A DNA stretch of 64,000 nucleotides from Vibrio sp. CAU 1672. GTDB lineage: Bacteria > Pseudomonadota > Gammaproteobacteria > Enterobacterales > Vibrionaceae. Below, piece by piece: positions 39,642 through 48,754 of this stretch; positions within the stretch are counted from its first letter, which is position 1; each line of letters begins with the position of its first letter. The notes below the pieces were generated by a model. The model saw only the letters and a list, made by a program, of their open reading frames with translations. It had not been told where the DNA came from and searched no databases. The stretch is taken from positions 310,001 to 374,000 of the forward strand of contig NZ_JARHUF010000002.1 in NCBI RefSeq assembly GCF_029223195.1, written 5' to 3'. The translations under genes were made by a program, and so were the position numbers.

Positions 39642-39653
39642 TTTCAAATGAAA
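39642..39653 (+). promoter_or_regulatory. Third TTTCA-N2-TGAAA operator
   Basis: TTTCAAATGAAA sits between the pflF stop and the deoR-type start, directly before the terminator stem. It repeats the half-sites found at 36100-36135. Confidence 0.55.
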
Positions 39654-39689
39654 GAAAGAGGCATTATAATCATGCCTCTTTCTTTTTTA
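39654..39689 (+). terminator. Terminator of the pflE-pflF operon
   Basis: Eleven-base stem GAAAGAGGCAT / ATGCCTCTTTC with a seven-base loop and six following T. It lies 30 bases after pflF and separates it from the regulator gene at 39704. Confidence 0.85.
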
Positions 39690-39703
39690 TCTGAGCCTGA
39701 ATT

Positions 39704-40444
39704 ATGAACCCGAGACAAAATGAAATCCTGCAAATCGTTAATGACCGAAAGCGCGTGCAAGTTACGGAATTGGCAGAAATGATTGGCGTTTCCGGGGTTA
39801 CCATCCGGCAGGATCTTAACTTTTTGGAAAAAGAAGGCTATCTGAAGCGCGTTCACGGCGCGGCGATGGCGCTGCAAAGTGATGACATCGACAGCCGGCT
39901 GGAAGTACGTTTTGATATTAAACAGGCGCTTGCTAACAAAGCAGCGGATTTGGTGGCGCCAAATGAAACCGTACTGATTGAAGGGGGCAGTGCAAATGCG
40001 CTACTTGCGCGCACCCTGGCGGAGCGCGGAGATGTCACTATTATTACCCCCTCAGCGTATATCGCCCATCTCATCCGCAATACATCGGCGAATATCATTT
40101 TGCTCGGTGGTGTGTATCAGCATCAGGGAGAAAGTTTGGTTGGCCCGCTAACCAAGCTCTGCATTGAGAATATTCATTTCAGTACGGCGTTTTTGGGCGT
40201 CGATGGCTTTCATCAGGACACCGGTTTTACCAGTCGCGATATGATGCGCGCTGAAATTGCCTCTGCCATACTTGCCAAGCAGCGGCGTAATATCGTGCTG
40301 ACCGATTCAAGCAAGTTTGATCAGATTTTTCCTTCGACAATAGGCCGTACGGAACAGATTTCTGTACTGCTGACGGACAATAAGGCCAGTGAGGGAGATC
40401 TGGCGTTTCTCAGGAACTGCGGAGTGGAGGTGATTCTTGGTTGA
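39704..40444 (+). CDS. DeoR-family transcriptional regulator
   Basis: A 246-residue DeoR/GlpR-type repressor. The N-terminal HTH is classic: MNPRQNEILQIVNDRKRVQVTELAEMIGVSGVTIRQDLNFL, then EGYLKRVHGAA. The C-terminal DeoRC sensor domain carries TVLIEGGSANALLA, ILLGGVYQHQGESLVGP and LTDSSKFD. Such regulators usually sense phosphorylated sugars. The position after pflF and the shared TTTCA/TGAAA palindromes point to control of fsaA and pflE-pflF. Confidence 0.9.
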   Translation: MNPRQNEILQIVNDRKRVQVTELAEMIGVSGVTIRQDLNFLEKEGYLKRVHGAAMALQSDDIDSRLEVRFDIKQALANKAADLVAPNETVLIEGGSANALLARTLAERGDVTIITPSAYIAHLIRNTSANIILLGGVYQHQGESLVGPLTKLCIENIHFSTAFLGVDGFHQDTGFTSRDMMRAEIASAILAKQRRNIVLTDSSKFDQIFPSTIGRTEQISVLLTDNKASEGDLAFLRNCGVEVILG

Positions 40445-41242
40445 ATGGGCTTTGGTGCCTAACTTACGTGCATCGATAGTGATATGGTTCATCTGGTAGC
40501 GGAAATGCTGTGTTCGGTTGTTCTGTTTTTTTGCTCTGTTTTTTTGCACTGTTTGATAGGCACTTTTTTATCATTTGCAGTTTTTTTAAGCGTCGCCGGA
40601 AGAAACAGGTTTCGATTGTGTTGAGATTAACAATGTGTGTTCGGAGTATTTTAATATAAGCATTTGTGGCTATATATTTAGATGTTATATGCAGACGTTG
40701 CTTTTTTAGGTTTGTTATTTTTAGTGATATTTAAGTCAATATTTTTAGGGTGGTTTTTAAGCTGTAAATGATAACTTAAGTGAATTATTCTGCCTGTAAT
40801 TATATTGATAGTCCTGTAATTTCATCGTTATTTTTTTTCATTTTTGCCCTCCGGTGGACTGGTTTTTTTGAGACTTGCGTTATTCAGGGGGAAATTGCCG
40901 TTGTTAACTTTCAATAATCAACCTGATTAATGTGACTTGGCTCCTTCCGCATTATTTGTCCTCCCCTTATCTCCTCCCTAATCCTCCCCCTGTTAGGCTG
41001 GTTTCATTCCTCTGGCTAAAAATACAATCATCGCGAGCAAAGAAAAATTGCTCTGAGGTATTACAAAGGGTGTATTAACGACAGGTTAGGGATTTATCAG
41101 TGGTTACCACGAAGCCTATTCCTGCGTATATTCAGTGCATCCGTTTCTCTGGTACCAACAAATTGACCAGCAAGGAAATTATTTTAGCTGGCAAACGTGA
41201 AACCTGCGCAAAGCAGGCTTTTAACCATATACGGGAACAAGA
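40445..41242 (+). promoter_or_regulatory. Long leader region of the pullulanase gene
   Basis: Nearly 800 bases without a gene; the first half is very T-rich. The right half contains the MalT-box-like cluster (40959-40990). A short GC-rich stretch just before the start may be part of the 5' leader. Confidence 0.5.
40959..40990 (-). promoter_or_regulatory. Cluster of three MalT-box-like sites
   Basis: Plus-strand TCCTCCCC (40959-40966), TCCTCCCT (40972-40979) and TCCTCCCCC (40982-40990) are, on the minus strand, GGGGAGGA-type sequences resembling the MalT box GGGGA[T/G]GAGG. The spacing is 10-13 bases. Pullulanase genes in Klebsiella are MalT-activated, so maltotriose-dependent control is likely here. 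Confidence 0.55.
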
Positions 41243-44200
41243 ATGAAAACCAAACTTACCAAAGTGGCGTTGGCAACAATGTCGCTGTCATTGATGGCTG
41301 GCTGTAATTATGAAAGCTCGAGTTCTACCGACACGTCTCCGGCTAATGGCGAGGTGGCCAACGATCTTGAAGTTGTCATTTATTCCAAAGATAGCGCTGA
41401 TGCAGGCGTGGTGGATAAAACGCTGCATGTCTGGAACAATGAAACTTGCGATGCGTTCGACGCTGACAAAATTGAAGATTTTGATAACTGGGGCGCGGGC
41501 GGCGTAAAAGCCACTGGTCATGATGAAATCGGCACTTACTGGGTGCTGCCGCTTAAGAGTCAGGCAGAAAGCGACTGTGTCAACTTTATCATCCGTACGC
41601 CGGATGGCCAGTCCGGTGATATGAAAATGGAGTTCGCTAAAATCAAAGACCGTCAGGGCTTTGTATCGGCGGATAACTCAGCCATTTTGGATAACTTTGA
41701 TGATGCGCTTCCGGTCGAACTCTCTGGGGCGTCAGCGCACTGGGTAGATGAAGATACTCTGCTGTGGGATAAGGCTAAAGGCGCTACTAAAGTTGAGTTG
41801 TACTACTCTAAAACTGCTGATGTGGTGTTTGACGGCGAGAACCAGTCGATCTCCGGCGGTAAGGTCGTTGAGCTGAAAGATGGTTCCACCACTGACAGTG
41901 TTAAGAAGCGTTTCCCGCACCTGAGTGACTGGGCGGCATTCTCTATTGATGGTGATGTTGATTTTAAACGTGACATCCTCAAGGGTCAGCTGATTGCGGT
42001 AGCCCGCAATAGCGATGGCGAGATCGTACAGGCGACCAAGGTTCAGATCCCTGGCGTACTGGATGTACTGTATACCGGTGGTGACGCTGAGGATCAGAAT
42101 GCTGATAAAGAAACACTTGGCGCGGTACTGGATGGCAGCAGCGTGGTGTTCGGGGTATGGGCACCGACGGCACAGAGTGTTGAACTGCTCGTTTACAGCG
42201 AAGCTGACACAGGCAAGCTGAAAAACACCTACACAATGAGTGATCAAGATGGTGACGGGGTGTATAAACTGACACCTGATGATGTTGCCGTGGGCGATTA
42301 TTACCGTTACCGGGTTAAGGTTTACCATCCGGTAAGCAATAAGATCGAGGTCTTCGAGACGACCGACCCATATGCCCTGAGCTTCTCTACCGACAGCCGC
42401 TTCTCACAGGTTGTTGATATGAACGATCCAACGCTCAAACCGGACGGTTGGGATAGCTACGAGTTTGACAAAGATGCCAAGCCGTCTGATGCCGTGCTTT
42501 ATGAAGTTCATATCCGTGACTTCAGTGTCAACGACACCAAAGGTACCGAGGAGTACAACGGTAAATACATGGCGTTTACCGAAGATGATCGTGATAGTGT
42601 TAAACACCTGAAATCTCTGAAGGAAGCCGGGCTTACTTATGTTCACCTGATGCCAACCTTTGATATTGGTACGGTGAACGAAGACCCGGCCACACGGGTG
42701 GATCTGAACAACACCGTTGCTGAACTGTGCAAACTGAATGCGACTGCCGGGTTATGTAAGAGTGCGGATCCAAGCCAGACATTAAAATCACTGCTGGAAA
42801 GCTACGACCCTGCTTCCAAAGACGCTCAGTCGTTGATGAATGATCTGCGTAAGTTCGACAGCTTCAACTGGGGCTACGACCCGTACCATTACAACGCGCC
42901 TGAGGGCAGTACCTCAACGGATGCTGAAGGAACGGTGCGGATCAAAGAGTTCCGTGAAATGGTGCAGGCTCTGCACAACATGGGTTTTAAAGTCGTGATG
43001 GACATGGTTTACAACCACACTAATGCGTCAGGCCTGAATGAGCAATCGGTACTGGACAAGCTGGTTCCTGGCTATTACCACCGCCTGAATGAAATTACCG
43101 GTAAGGTCGAACGTTCGACCTGCTGTGACAACACGGCAACCGAGCAGGTGATGATGGAAAAAGTGATGATTGATTCACTGGCTATGTGGACCCAGGATTA
43201 CAAGATTGATTCATACCGTTTCGACCTTGCCGGTTTCCACATGAAATCCAACCTGCTTAAGGCGCGTGATAAGATTCGCGAGTTTAACCCAAGTACCTAC
43301 TTCTATATGGAAGGCTGGGACTACGCTGAAACAGTGAACAACCGCCGTGGTGTGAACGGTTCACAGTGGAACATGGGTGGTACCGGTTATGGTACTTACA
43401 GTGACCGTCTGCGTGATGCTGTTCGTGGTGCCGGATACAACGATACGCCTGATACGATCAGAACCCGTAAAGGCTTTGGTAATGCTGGTGCGGAGTTTGA
43501 TAACCAGGAAAGTCAAGCAGAGCTAAACCATCAGACGGACATTGTTCGCCTGGGTATGGCCGGTAACCTGAAAAACTACCTGCTGGAAGATCAAAATGGC
43601 CAGACTAAACGCGGTCAGGATATCAAATATGGTAGTGCGCCAGCCGGTTACGCTGAGAATCCACAAGAAACCATCAACTATATTTCTAAGCATGATAACC
43701 AGACGCTTTGGGATATTAACCAGTACAAGATTGCTGACAGTGTTAGCCTGGCAGATCGGGTGAGAATGCAAAATGTGGGCAACAGTACGGTGATCCTAAG
43801 CCAGGGTGTTCCGTTCTTCCAGTTGGGTACATCACTGCTTCGTTCCAAGTCTTTGCAGCGCGACAGCTACGATTCTGGTGACTGGTATAACAAGGTGGAC
43901 TTCGAGCTGGATAACCCGGAACTGACCAACAACTGGAACGTTGGTCTGCCACGTGAAGATAAGGATGGTGTTTTCTACGATGTCATTAAACACCTAATTG
44001 CAAACGATGCAACTCAACCGGGTCGTGATGAAGTTCTGCTGGCTGACGCTCAGTTTAAAGAATTGCTGAAGATCCGTACCAGCAGCCAACTGTTCCATCT
44101 GGATACGGCTGAACAGATCAATTCTCGTATTGACTTCCACAATACTGGTGAAGATCAAGTTTCGGGTGTGATCGTGATGTCTGTCGATGATGGTGTCGGT

Positions 44201-45199
44201 GTTGATGATCTGGACAGCAACGTTGATGCGGTAGTGATTGTGGTTAACTCGACGGTTCACCAACAAGTCATGCCGGTTGCGGGTGCCGAAGGCTTTACCC
44301 TGCATGATGTACAGCAGCAATCTGCAGATGCAATCGTGCAGACAGCAAGTTTTGCCGATGGCAAGTTCACGGTACCAGCCCTGACTACAGCGGTATTTGT
44401 TAAAAAACAAGACGGTGCACAGGGTAAAGGCGTTCCGGTTGCCGAGAAGGATATGTCAAACGTGCCAACTTACGGCGGTACGGAGATTTACCTGAAAGGC
44501 AGCATGAACAGCTGGTCAAACGACAATGTCCTGTCATTTGCTAACGGCATCTATACAGTTGAAACGGTACTGGAGGCAGGCGCGCAGCAGTTCAAGATTG
44601 CAGATGCCGACTGGACCGATGGAACTAACTTTGGTTTCGGTAATATTACTGTAGGTAAAGGTTCACTGGAACTGAAGGATGACGGTGGCAACATTAGCCT
44701 TGACGCTGCAACGAAAGGGGTTTACCGCTTTACGCTGGACGCATCTGCAGATGCGGACAAACCGACGGTAAGCGTGACTTTGGTTCAGGCGATTGAGGGA
44801 GGCTCGTGCAGCCGACTACCTGACAGTGACGAGGCCGCTCCACTAGGCGCAACCAAGCTGTTTGTCCGTGGTGCACTGTCCAGTTGGGGAGCAGAGCCTA
44901 CTTACCAGCTGACCTACAAGGGCGATAACCTTTACCAGGCATATTTCACTATCGATAGTGCGACCAAAACCGAGTTCAAAATCGCTGATGATTCCGACAA
45001 CTGGGGCGTGCAGTACTCTGTTAATGAGAACGGCCAGTACATCAAGCTACTGGAAGGTGTGGAGTACAAAGCGCTTAAGCATGATGCCGGTTCATCCAAT
45101 AACAGCATCAGTCTAAGTGCCGCAAGCTACAGTGTAAAACTGACACTGGATGCGGACAACAAAGACCAAGGCAGCTTGCTGTTTGAAAAATGTGAATAA
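41243..45199 (+). CDS. pulA: Pullulanase, lipoprotein, with extra C-terminal starch-binding repeats
   Basis: A 1318-residue surface or periplasmic debranching enzyme that hydrolyses alpha-1,6 bonds of pullulan and limit dextrins. The lipobox LMAGC puts the lipid-bearing Cys at residue 21. Then a CBM41-like domain (about 40-140), a CBM48 domain (about 290-390), and the GH13 catalytic barrel with VVMDMVYNHT, YRFDLAGFH (nucleophile Asp near 660), YMEGWD (acid Glu near 690) and YISKHDNQT (Asp near 816). The last ~240 residues contain two similar modules (IYLKGSMNSWS...QFKIAD and LFVRGALSSWG...EFKIAD), absent from the shorter Klebsiella PulA. These are probably starch-binding. Confidence 0.92.
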   Translation: MKTKLTKVALATMSLSLMAGCNYESSSSTDTSPANGEVANDLEVVIYSKDSADAGVVDKTLHVWNNETCDAFDADKIEDFDNWGAGGVKATGHDEIGTYWVLPLKSQAESDCVNFIIRTPDGQSGDMKMEFAKIKDRQGFVSADNSAILDNFDDALPVELSGASAHWVDEDTLLWDKAKGATKVELYYSKTADVVFDGENQSISGGKVVELKDGSTTDSVKKRFPHLSDWAAFSIDGDVDFKRDILKGQLIAVARNSDGEIVQATKVQIPGVLDVLYTGGDAEDQNADKETLGAVLDGSSVVFGVWAPTAQSVELLVYSEADTGKLKNTYTMSDQDGDGVYKLTPDDVAVGDYYRYRVKVYHPVSNKIEVFETTDPYALSFSTDSRFSQVVDMNDPTLKPDGWDSYEFDKDAKPSDAVLYEVHIRDFSVNDTKGTEEYNGKYMAFTEDDRDSVKHLKSLKEAGLTYVHLMPTFDIGTVNEDPATRVDLNNTVAELCKLNATAGLCKSADPSQTLKSLLESYDPASKDAQSLMNDLRKFDSFNWGYDPYHYNAPEGSTSTDAEGTVRIKEFREMVQALHNMGFKVVMDMVYNHTNASGLNEQSVLDKLVPGYYHRLNEITGKVERSTCCDNTATEQVMMEKVMIDSLAMWTQDYKIDSYRFDLAGFHMKSNLLKARDKIREFNPSTYFYMEGWDYAETVNNRRGVNGSQWNMGGTGYGTYSDRLRDAVRGAGYNDTPDTIRTRKGFGNAGAEFDNQESQAELNHQTDIVRLGMAGNLKNYLLEDQNGQTKRGQDIKYGSAPAGYAENPQETINYISKHDNQTLWDINQYKIADSVSLADRVRMQNVGNSTVILSQGVPFFQLGTSLLRSKSLQRDSYDSGDWYNKVDFELDNPELTNNWNVGLPREDKDGVFYDVIKHLIANDATQPGRDEVLLADAQFKELLKIRTSSQLFHLDTAEQINSRIDFHNTGEDQVSGVIVMSVDDGVGVDDLDSNVDAVVIVVNSTVHQQVMPVAGAEGFTLHDVQQQSADAIVQTASFADGKFTVPALTTAVFVKKQDGAQGKGVPVAEKDMSNVPTYGGTEIYLKGSMNSWSNDNVLSFANGIYTVETVLEAGAQQFKIADADWTDGTNFGFGNITVGKGSLELKDDGGNISLDAATKGVYRFTLDASADADKPTVSVTLVQAIEGGSCSRLPDSDEAAPLGATKLFVRGALSSWGAEPTYQLTYKGDNLYQAYFTIDSATKTEFKIADDSDNWGVQYSVNENGQYIKLLEGVEYKALKHDAGSSNNSISLSAASYSVKLTLDADNKDQGSLLFEKCE

Positions 45200-45224
45200 C
45201 TGCAAGGTTAATAAATAAACTATT

Positions 45225-45256
45225 AAGGATCTGATTTTAATCAGATCCTTTTTTTA
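45225..45256 (+). terminator. Pullulanase terminator
   Basis: Ten-base stem AAGGATCTGA / TCAGATCCTT with a six-base loop and a run of T, 26 bases after the stop. Confidence 0.9.
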
Positions 45257-45642
45257 TTCTTTTTTTCGCTTGTTGGGTCAGGCCCGTTGCCGAAATTTTC
45301 TTTTCCTCTCTATTTAACCGTCTTTGCTCTAGATATTATATTGTGAAGTTGGTCGTACAAATTACCTTCTTTAACAAGAAAATGTGATATTCACGATAGC
45401 TCGTGTTTATTTTTTATTTGATACAAAATATCTATGACTCATTGCGAATGCATAGTGTTGACTTCTATTTTGGTTGATTCCTTACTTGCTCTGATTATGA
45501 GATTTCGATCACGTAAAAATATTCGTATTACAAATCTCTAGTAAAAGCCACACTGGTACTCTGTAAGCGATAAATGAAAACGTCGATAATACCCTTAACG
45601 GCAACCAGTATGCTGATAGAAAAATTTAACGGGAGAGCACTC
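45257..45642 (+). other. Intergenic region before the EIIAB gene
   Basis: About 390 AT-rich bases with no gene. TGTGATATTCAC near 45383 is a compact palindrome but lacks CRP spacing. The promoter of the EIIAB gene should be here. Confidence 0.4.
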
Positions 45643-46584
45643 ATGATCACCAACTTGATTAATGAGCAGTTAATTTGCCTTAATCTCAAGGCAACATCAA
45701 AAGAGCAGGTTTTTATTGAGATGATTGACCTGCTGCACAAACAGGGCCGCGTCAGTGATCAGCAGCAGTTTTTAGCTGATATATACGCGCGTGAAGAGCA
45801 GGGTAATACCGGTTTTGAAGACGGTGTTGCGCTGCCACATGCCAAGAGTGCAGCGGTGATTGAGCCTGCGGTGGCCATTGGTATAAGTCAAAGCGGGATC
45901 GAATACGGTGCCGAGGATGGCCTGCCTTCGAAACTCTTTTTTATGATTGCTTCTCCGGACGGTGGTGCAAATCACCACATTGAAGTGCTGGCGGAACTCT
46001 CTTCCAAACTTATTGAAGATGGATTTATTGACGCGTTTCTTGCTGCGAAGTCGGAAAAACAAGCATTGGCTTTATTGTTAGAGAAAAAAGCAACAGAAGT
46101 GACCCAGGAGGCAGATAAGGGCTTTCTGATTGGGGTCACGGGCTGTCCTGCTGGTGTTGCGCATACCTATCTGGCGGCGGAAGCACTGGAGAGGGGAGCG
46201 CAAGAGCTCGGTTATCAAATCAAGGTGGAAACTAATGGTTCGCTTGGGGTTCAGAATAGTCCCAGCGCCGAAGAAATTGAGCGTGCCGATGCGATCATTG
46301 TAAGTTGTGACAAGGTCGTCGACCTGAACCGCTTTGCTGGTAAGTGCCTGGTAAAAGCGGGCGTCAAGGCGGCGATTAAAGATGCCCATGGTTTGATTAA
46401 TCAAGCTTTGGTGTCACCGCAATATCAGGCATCAGCCGATGAGGTTGCGATAGAGCAAGAAGTAGATGTGGTTGAAGTGTGTTCCGCCAGCTCCTCTCCG
46501 GTGAACAATGACTCATCGCGGAAAATTCCGTTTTTGATTATTGGCGCGGTATTAATTGGTTTAGTCATCGCAATGAGTATGTAA
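45643..46584 (+). CDS. Membrane-anchored fructose-family PTS EIIAB protein lacking EIIC
   Basis: A 313-residue protein from ATG 45643 (MITNLINEQ), with GGGAGAG upstream. Domain 1 is EIIA of the fructose/mannitol type with phospho-His66 in GVALPHAKS. Domain 2 is EIIB with phospho-Cys168 in GVTGCPAGVAHTYLAAEAL. Full family members such as FruA or MngA continue with a ~350-residue EIIC channel. Here a Ser/Val linker leads to one membrane helix (PFLIIGAVLIGLVIAM) and a clean stop. No EIIC remnant follows. It may phosphorylate another EIIC, such as the EIIBC begun at 63209, or act as a regulatory PTS protein. Confidence 0.85.
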   Translation: MITNLINEQLICLNLKATSKEQVFIEMIDLLHKQGRVSDQQQFLADIYAREEQGNTGFEDGVALPHAKSAAVIEPAVAIGISQSGIEYGAEDGLPSKLFFMIASPDGGANHHIEVLAELSSKLIEDGFIDAFLAAKSEKQALALLLEKKATEVTQEADKGFLIGVTGCPAGVAHTYLAAEALERGAQELGYQIKVETNGSLGVQNSPSAEEIERADAIIVSCDKVVDLNRFAGKCLVKAGVKAAIKDAHGLINQALVSPQYQASADEVAIEQEVDVVEVCSASSSPVNNDSSRKIPFLIIGAVLIGLVIAMSM

Positions 46585-46662
46585 CCTGATAATGCAAAGC
46601 TGATAATTAATATCTCTCTCTCAATCGGATGCCTTATTTAATTCTGATGGCTAACTATTTAT

Positions 46663-46690
46663 AAGCTCCCTTATTTTAGGGGGCTTTTTA
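46663..46690 (+). terminator. Terminator of the EIIAB gene
   Basis: Stem AAGCTCCC / GGGGGCTT (one G-T pair) with an eight-base loop and five T, 79 bases after the stop. Confidence 0.75.
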
Positions 46691-46879
46691 TTGGGTGTCG
46701 TTGTGTTTGGTTATTATTATTAACCAAAGCAAATTAATAAATAGAATGAATGGCCTTTCATAGTCCGCATCAATGGGCTGTATTTTTCTTGCTGCTAATA
46801 ATTTCTGATTGGATTTCATCAATACCTCATAAATAAATTGGGGTTTTTATGAAATCTGCATTTTGAAATAAGGAACGCT

Positions 46880-48073
46880 ATGATTATTTCTTCGCGCTTT
46901 TATCCTATGCGTAATGTGATTCAGGATTATGCATGGGGCAGCCCCACATCGATTGGACAATTATTTGGCACAGAAAATCCGCAAGGGAAACCACAAGCGG
47001 AAATTTGGATGGGCGCACACCAAAATGGTTGTTCGACAATTGAAGTCGAAGGCCAGCCGACCTTACTCTCTGAATTTATAGCCGCCAATAAAGAAACCGT
47101 TATCGGTGCGGAAACGGCGGAGAGATTTGGTGAGTTGCCATATCTTTTTAAAGTGTTGGCCGCTGAAAAAGCATTATCTATTCAGGTGCATCCGAGCAAA
47201 GCACAGGCCGAAGTTGGCTATGCCAAAGAAGAACAGATGGGTATCGACCAAACGGCCGGTTGCCGTAACTATAAAGATCCAAACCATAAGCCTGAACTGG
47301 TCTATGCGTTAACCCCTTACCAGGCGATGAACGGTTTCCGTGAGTATGCTGATATCGTTTCTTTCTTTCGCTCACTGAAGATAGCAGAGCTCGTTTCACT
47401 TGTTGATGAACTGGCAGTGAACCAGAACGAAACTGGCCTGAAAACGTTTTTTACTGCGATGCTATCGCTGGAAGGTGAAGTGAAAGAGCGCAGCCTGGCC
47501 GGGCTACTGACCTATGCCAACGCAAATCAGGAAGAGGAGTTGTTCGCGCTTATCCTGCATTTGGCAGAGCAGTATCCGGGGGATATCGGCCTGTTCGCGC
47601 CGCTGATACTGAATACCGTTACGCTTCAGCCCGGCGAAGCGATGTTCCTGGATGCGTGCACGCCTCACGCGTATATCAAAGGCACCGGGCTGGAGATCAT
47701 GGCCAACTCGGACAATGTGTTACGCGCTGGCCTGACACCAAAATATATGGATGTCCCGGAACTGGTTTCCTGCACCCGTTGCGTGCCCATTTCTGCCGAT
47801 ACATTGCGCCTGGCACCAAACAGAGAGCAGGGGACAGAGCATTACCCCATTCCGGTGGCCGATTTTAAGTTCAGCGTATACCAGCAGAGCCATGATCAAC
47901 TGCTCCGGACTAAAGGTGCGGAAATTTTGTTTGCGGTTGATGCCCCGCTGACGCTCGCGCATGCTGACGGTGACAACGTGACGATTGAGAAGGGCGAGTC
48001 GGTGTTTGTTCCCGCTAATGCAGGCAGCTATCTGGCCACGTCAGCAGGTAAATTTGCCCGCGCTTACAATTAG
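46880..48073 (+). CDS. manA: Mannose-6-phosphate isomerase, class I
   Basis: A 397-residue zinc enzyme that interconverts mannose-6-phosphate and fructose-6-phosphate. Signatures: QDYAWGSPTSIGQLFG; IQVHPSKAQAEVGYAKE with the zinc-binding Gln and His; DPNHKPELVYAL with the zinc-binding Glu; and CTPHAYIKGTGLEIMANSDNVLRAGLTPKYMD, the type I signature with the last His ligand. AAGGAACGCT precedes ATG 46880. It lies behind the EIIAB gene but after a terminator. It links imported mannose, including that from the beta-mannosidase cluster at 55.8 kb, to glycolysis. Confidence 0.95.
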   Translation: MIISSRFYPMRNVIQDYAWGSPTSIGQLFGTENPQGKPQAEIWMGAHQNGCSTIEVEGQPTLLSEFIAANKETVIGAETAERFGELPYLFKVLAAEKALSIQVHPSKAQAEVGYAKEEQMGIDQTAGCRNYKDPNHKPELVYALTPYQAMNGFREYADIVSFFRSLKIAELVSLVDELAVNQNETGLKTFFTAMLSLEGEVKERSLAGLLTYANANQEEELFALILHLAEQYPGDIGLFAPLILNTVTLQPGEAMFLDACTPHAYIKGTGLEIMANSDNVLRAGLTPKYMDVPELVSCTRCVPISADTLRLAPNREQGTEHYPIPVADFKFSVYQQSHDQLLRTKGAEILFAVDAPLTLAHADGDNVTIEKGESVFVPANAGSYLATSAGKFARAYN

Positions 48074-48138
48074 TTGACGCGATTTTGAGCATTTCGCACA
48101 CTTGTTGGGCGAACGGTCAATAAAGCGCAGAAAGAGCC

Positions 48139-48167
48139 TTTACACCCGGCGGCTGAACCCGTATTAT
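48139..48167 (+). promoter_or_regulatory. Promoter of tRNA-Ser
   Basis: TTTACA (-35, 48139-48144) and TATTAT (-10, 48162-48167) are separated by exactly 17 bases. The GC-containing discriminator TCACCGC leads into the tRNA at 48181. Confidence 0.75.
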
Positions 48168-48180
48168 TCACCGCACTTAC

Positions 48181-48271
48181 GGAGAGATGGCTGAGTGGTT
48201 GAAAGCACCGGTCTTGAAAACCGGCATACGTTAATAGCGTATCTAGGGTTCAAATCCCTATCTCTCCGCCA
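48181..48271 (+). tRNA. tRNA-Ser(UGA)
   Basis: A class II tRNA of 91 bases with encoded CCA. The acceptor arms GGAGAGA / TCTCTCC pair perfectly. The anticodon arm is CCGGT-CTTGAAA-ACCGG, giving anticodon TGA. A long variable arm follows (CATACGTTAATAGCGTATC region), then a T-arm with GGTTCAAATCC. A dedicated promoter lies upstream and a terminator downstream. Confidence 0.97.
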
Positions 48272-48280
48272 CTTTTCAGT

Positions 48281-48311
48281 AAAAAAGCCGTTGATTATCA
48301 ACGGCTTTTTT
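48281..48311 (+). terminator. tRNA-Ser terminator
   Basis: Stem AAAAAAGCCGTTGA / TCAACGGCTTTTTT with a three-base loop, ten bases after the tRNA. Its symmetric T/A flanks would work in both directions. Confidence 0.9.
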
Positions 48312-48754
48312 CGTTTTTATACCTCAATAGCCGACAAATACAACAGGATGATACAGATGTATTTGTCGAGACTACCAGACAGCATGTACTTCAAGCGCGT
48401 AGTAACCCCTCTTTCTCTTCTCTCTATGGGCTACCCAAAGGCGTTCCATTTCTCTTTAGTTACTTGCGCAAGCTGCGGGCAAGAGAAGGCTCTCTTAACT
48501 CTTTATCATATGTGCCTTTTAGGGAGGGATGAAAAGGAAAAAGTCGGCGAGTATTATTCAGTTTTGCATGCGGCTAAGAATTAGTCAGAAACTGGTCAAC
48601 CCTTGCACTCAACTCCATATATATATGATTAATATCATTGTTGTTCATGATTAACCAAAATTAAAACAAAAGCTTATATATACTTGCCACCTGAATAAAA
48701 GCGCTTTTGTACTGAGAGTACAACTGGCTGAATAATATATAACAGAGGGTTTTA
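48312..48754 (+). other. Intergenic region downstream of tRNA-Ser
   Basis: About 440 bases. An open frame across the tRNA and up to 48584 has no independent start signal or recognised motif and is not called. AAAAGCGCTTTT (48697-48708) is a perfect 12-base palindrome 47 bases before the lipoprotein gene and could be an operator. No duplicate of the tRNA 3' end (attachment site) was found further right. Confidence 0.4.

Noticed and set aside
45383..45396. CRP site before the EIIAB gene
   Set aside because: TGTGATATTCAC has only three bases between half-sites instead of six.
48195..48584. 129-codon frame beginning inside tRNA-Ser
   Set aside because: It starts within the tRNA and crosses its terminator; the later part has no start signal or recognised motif.
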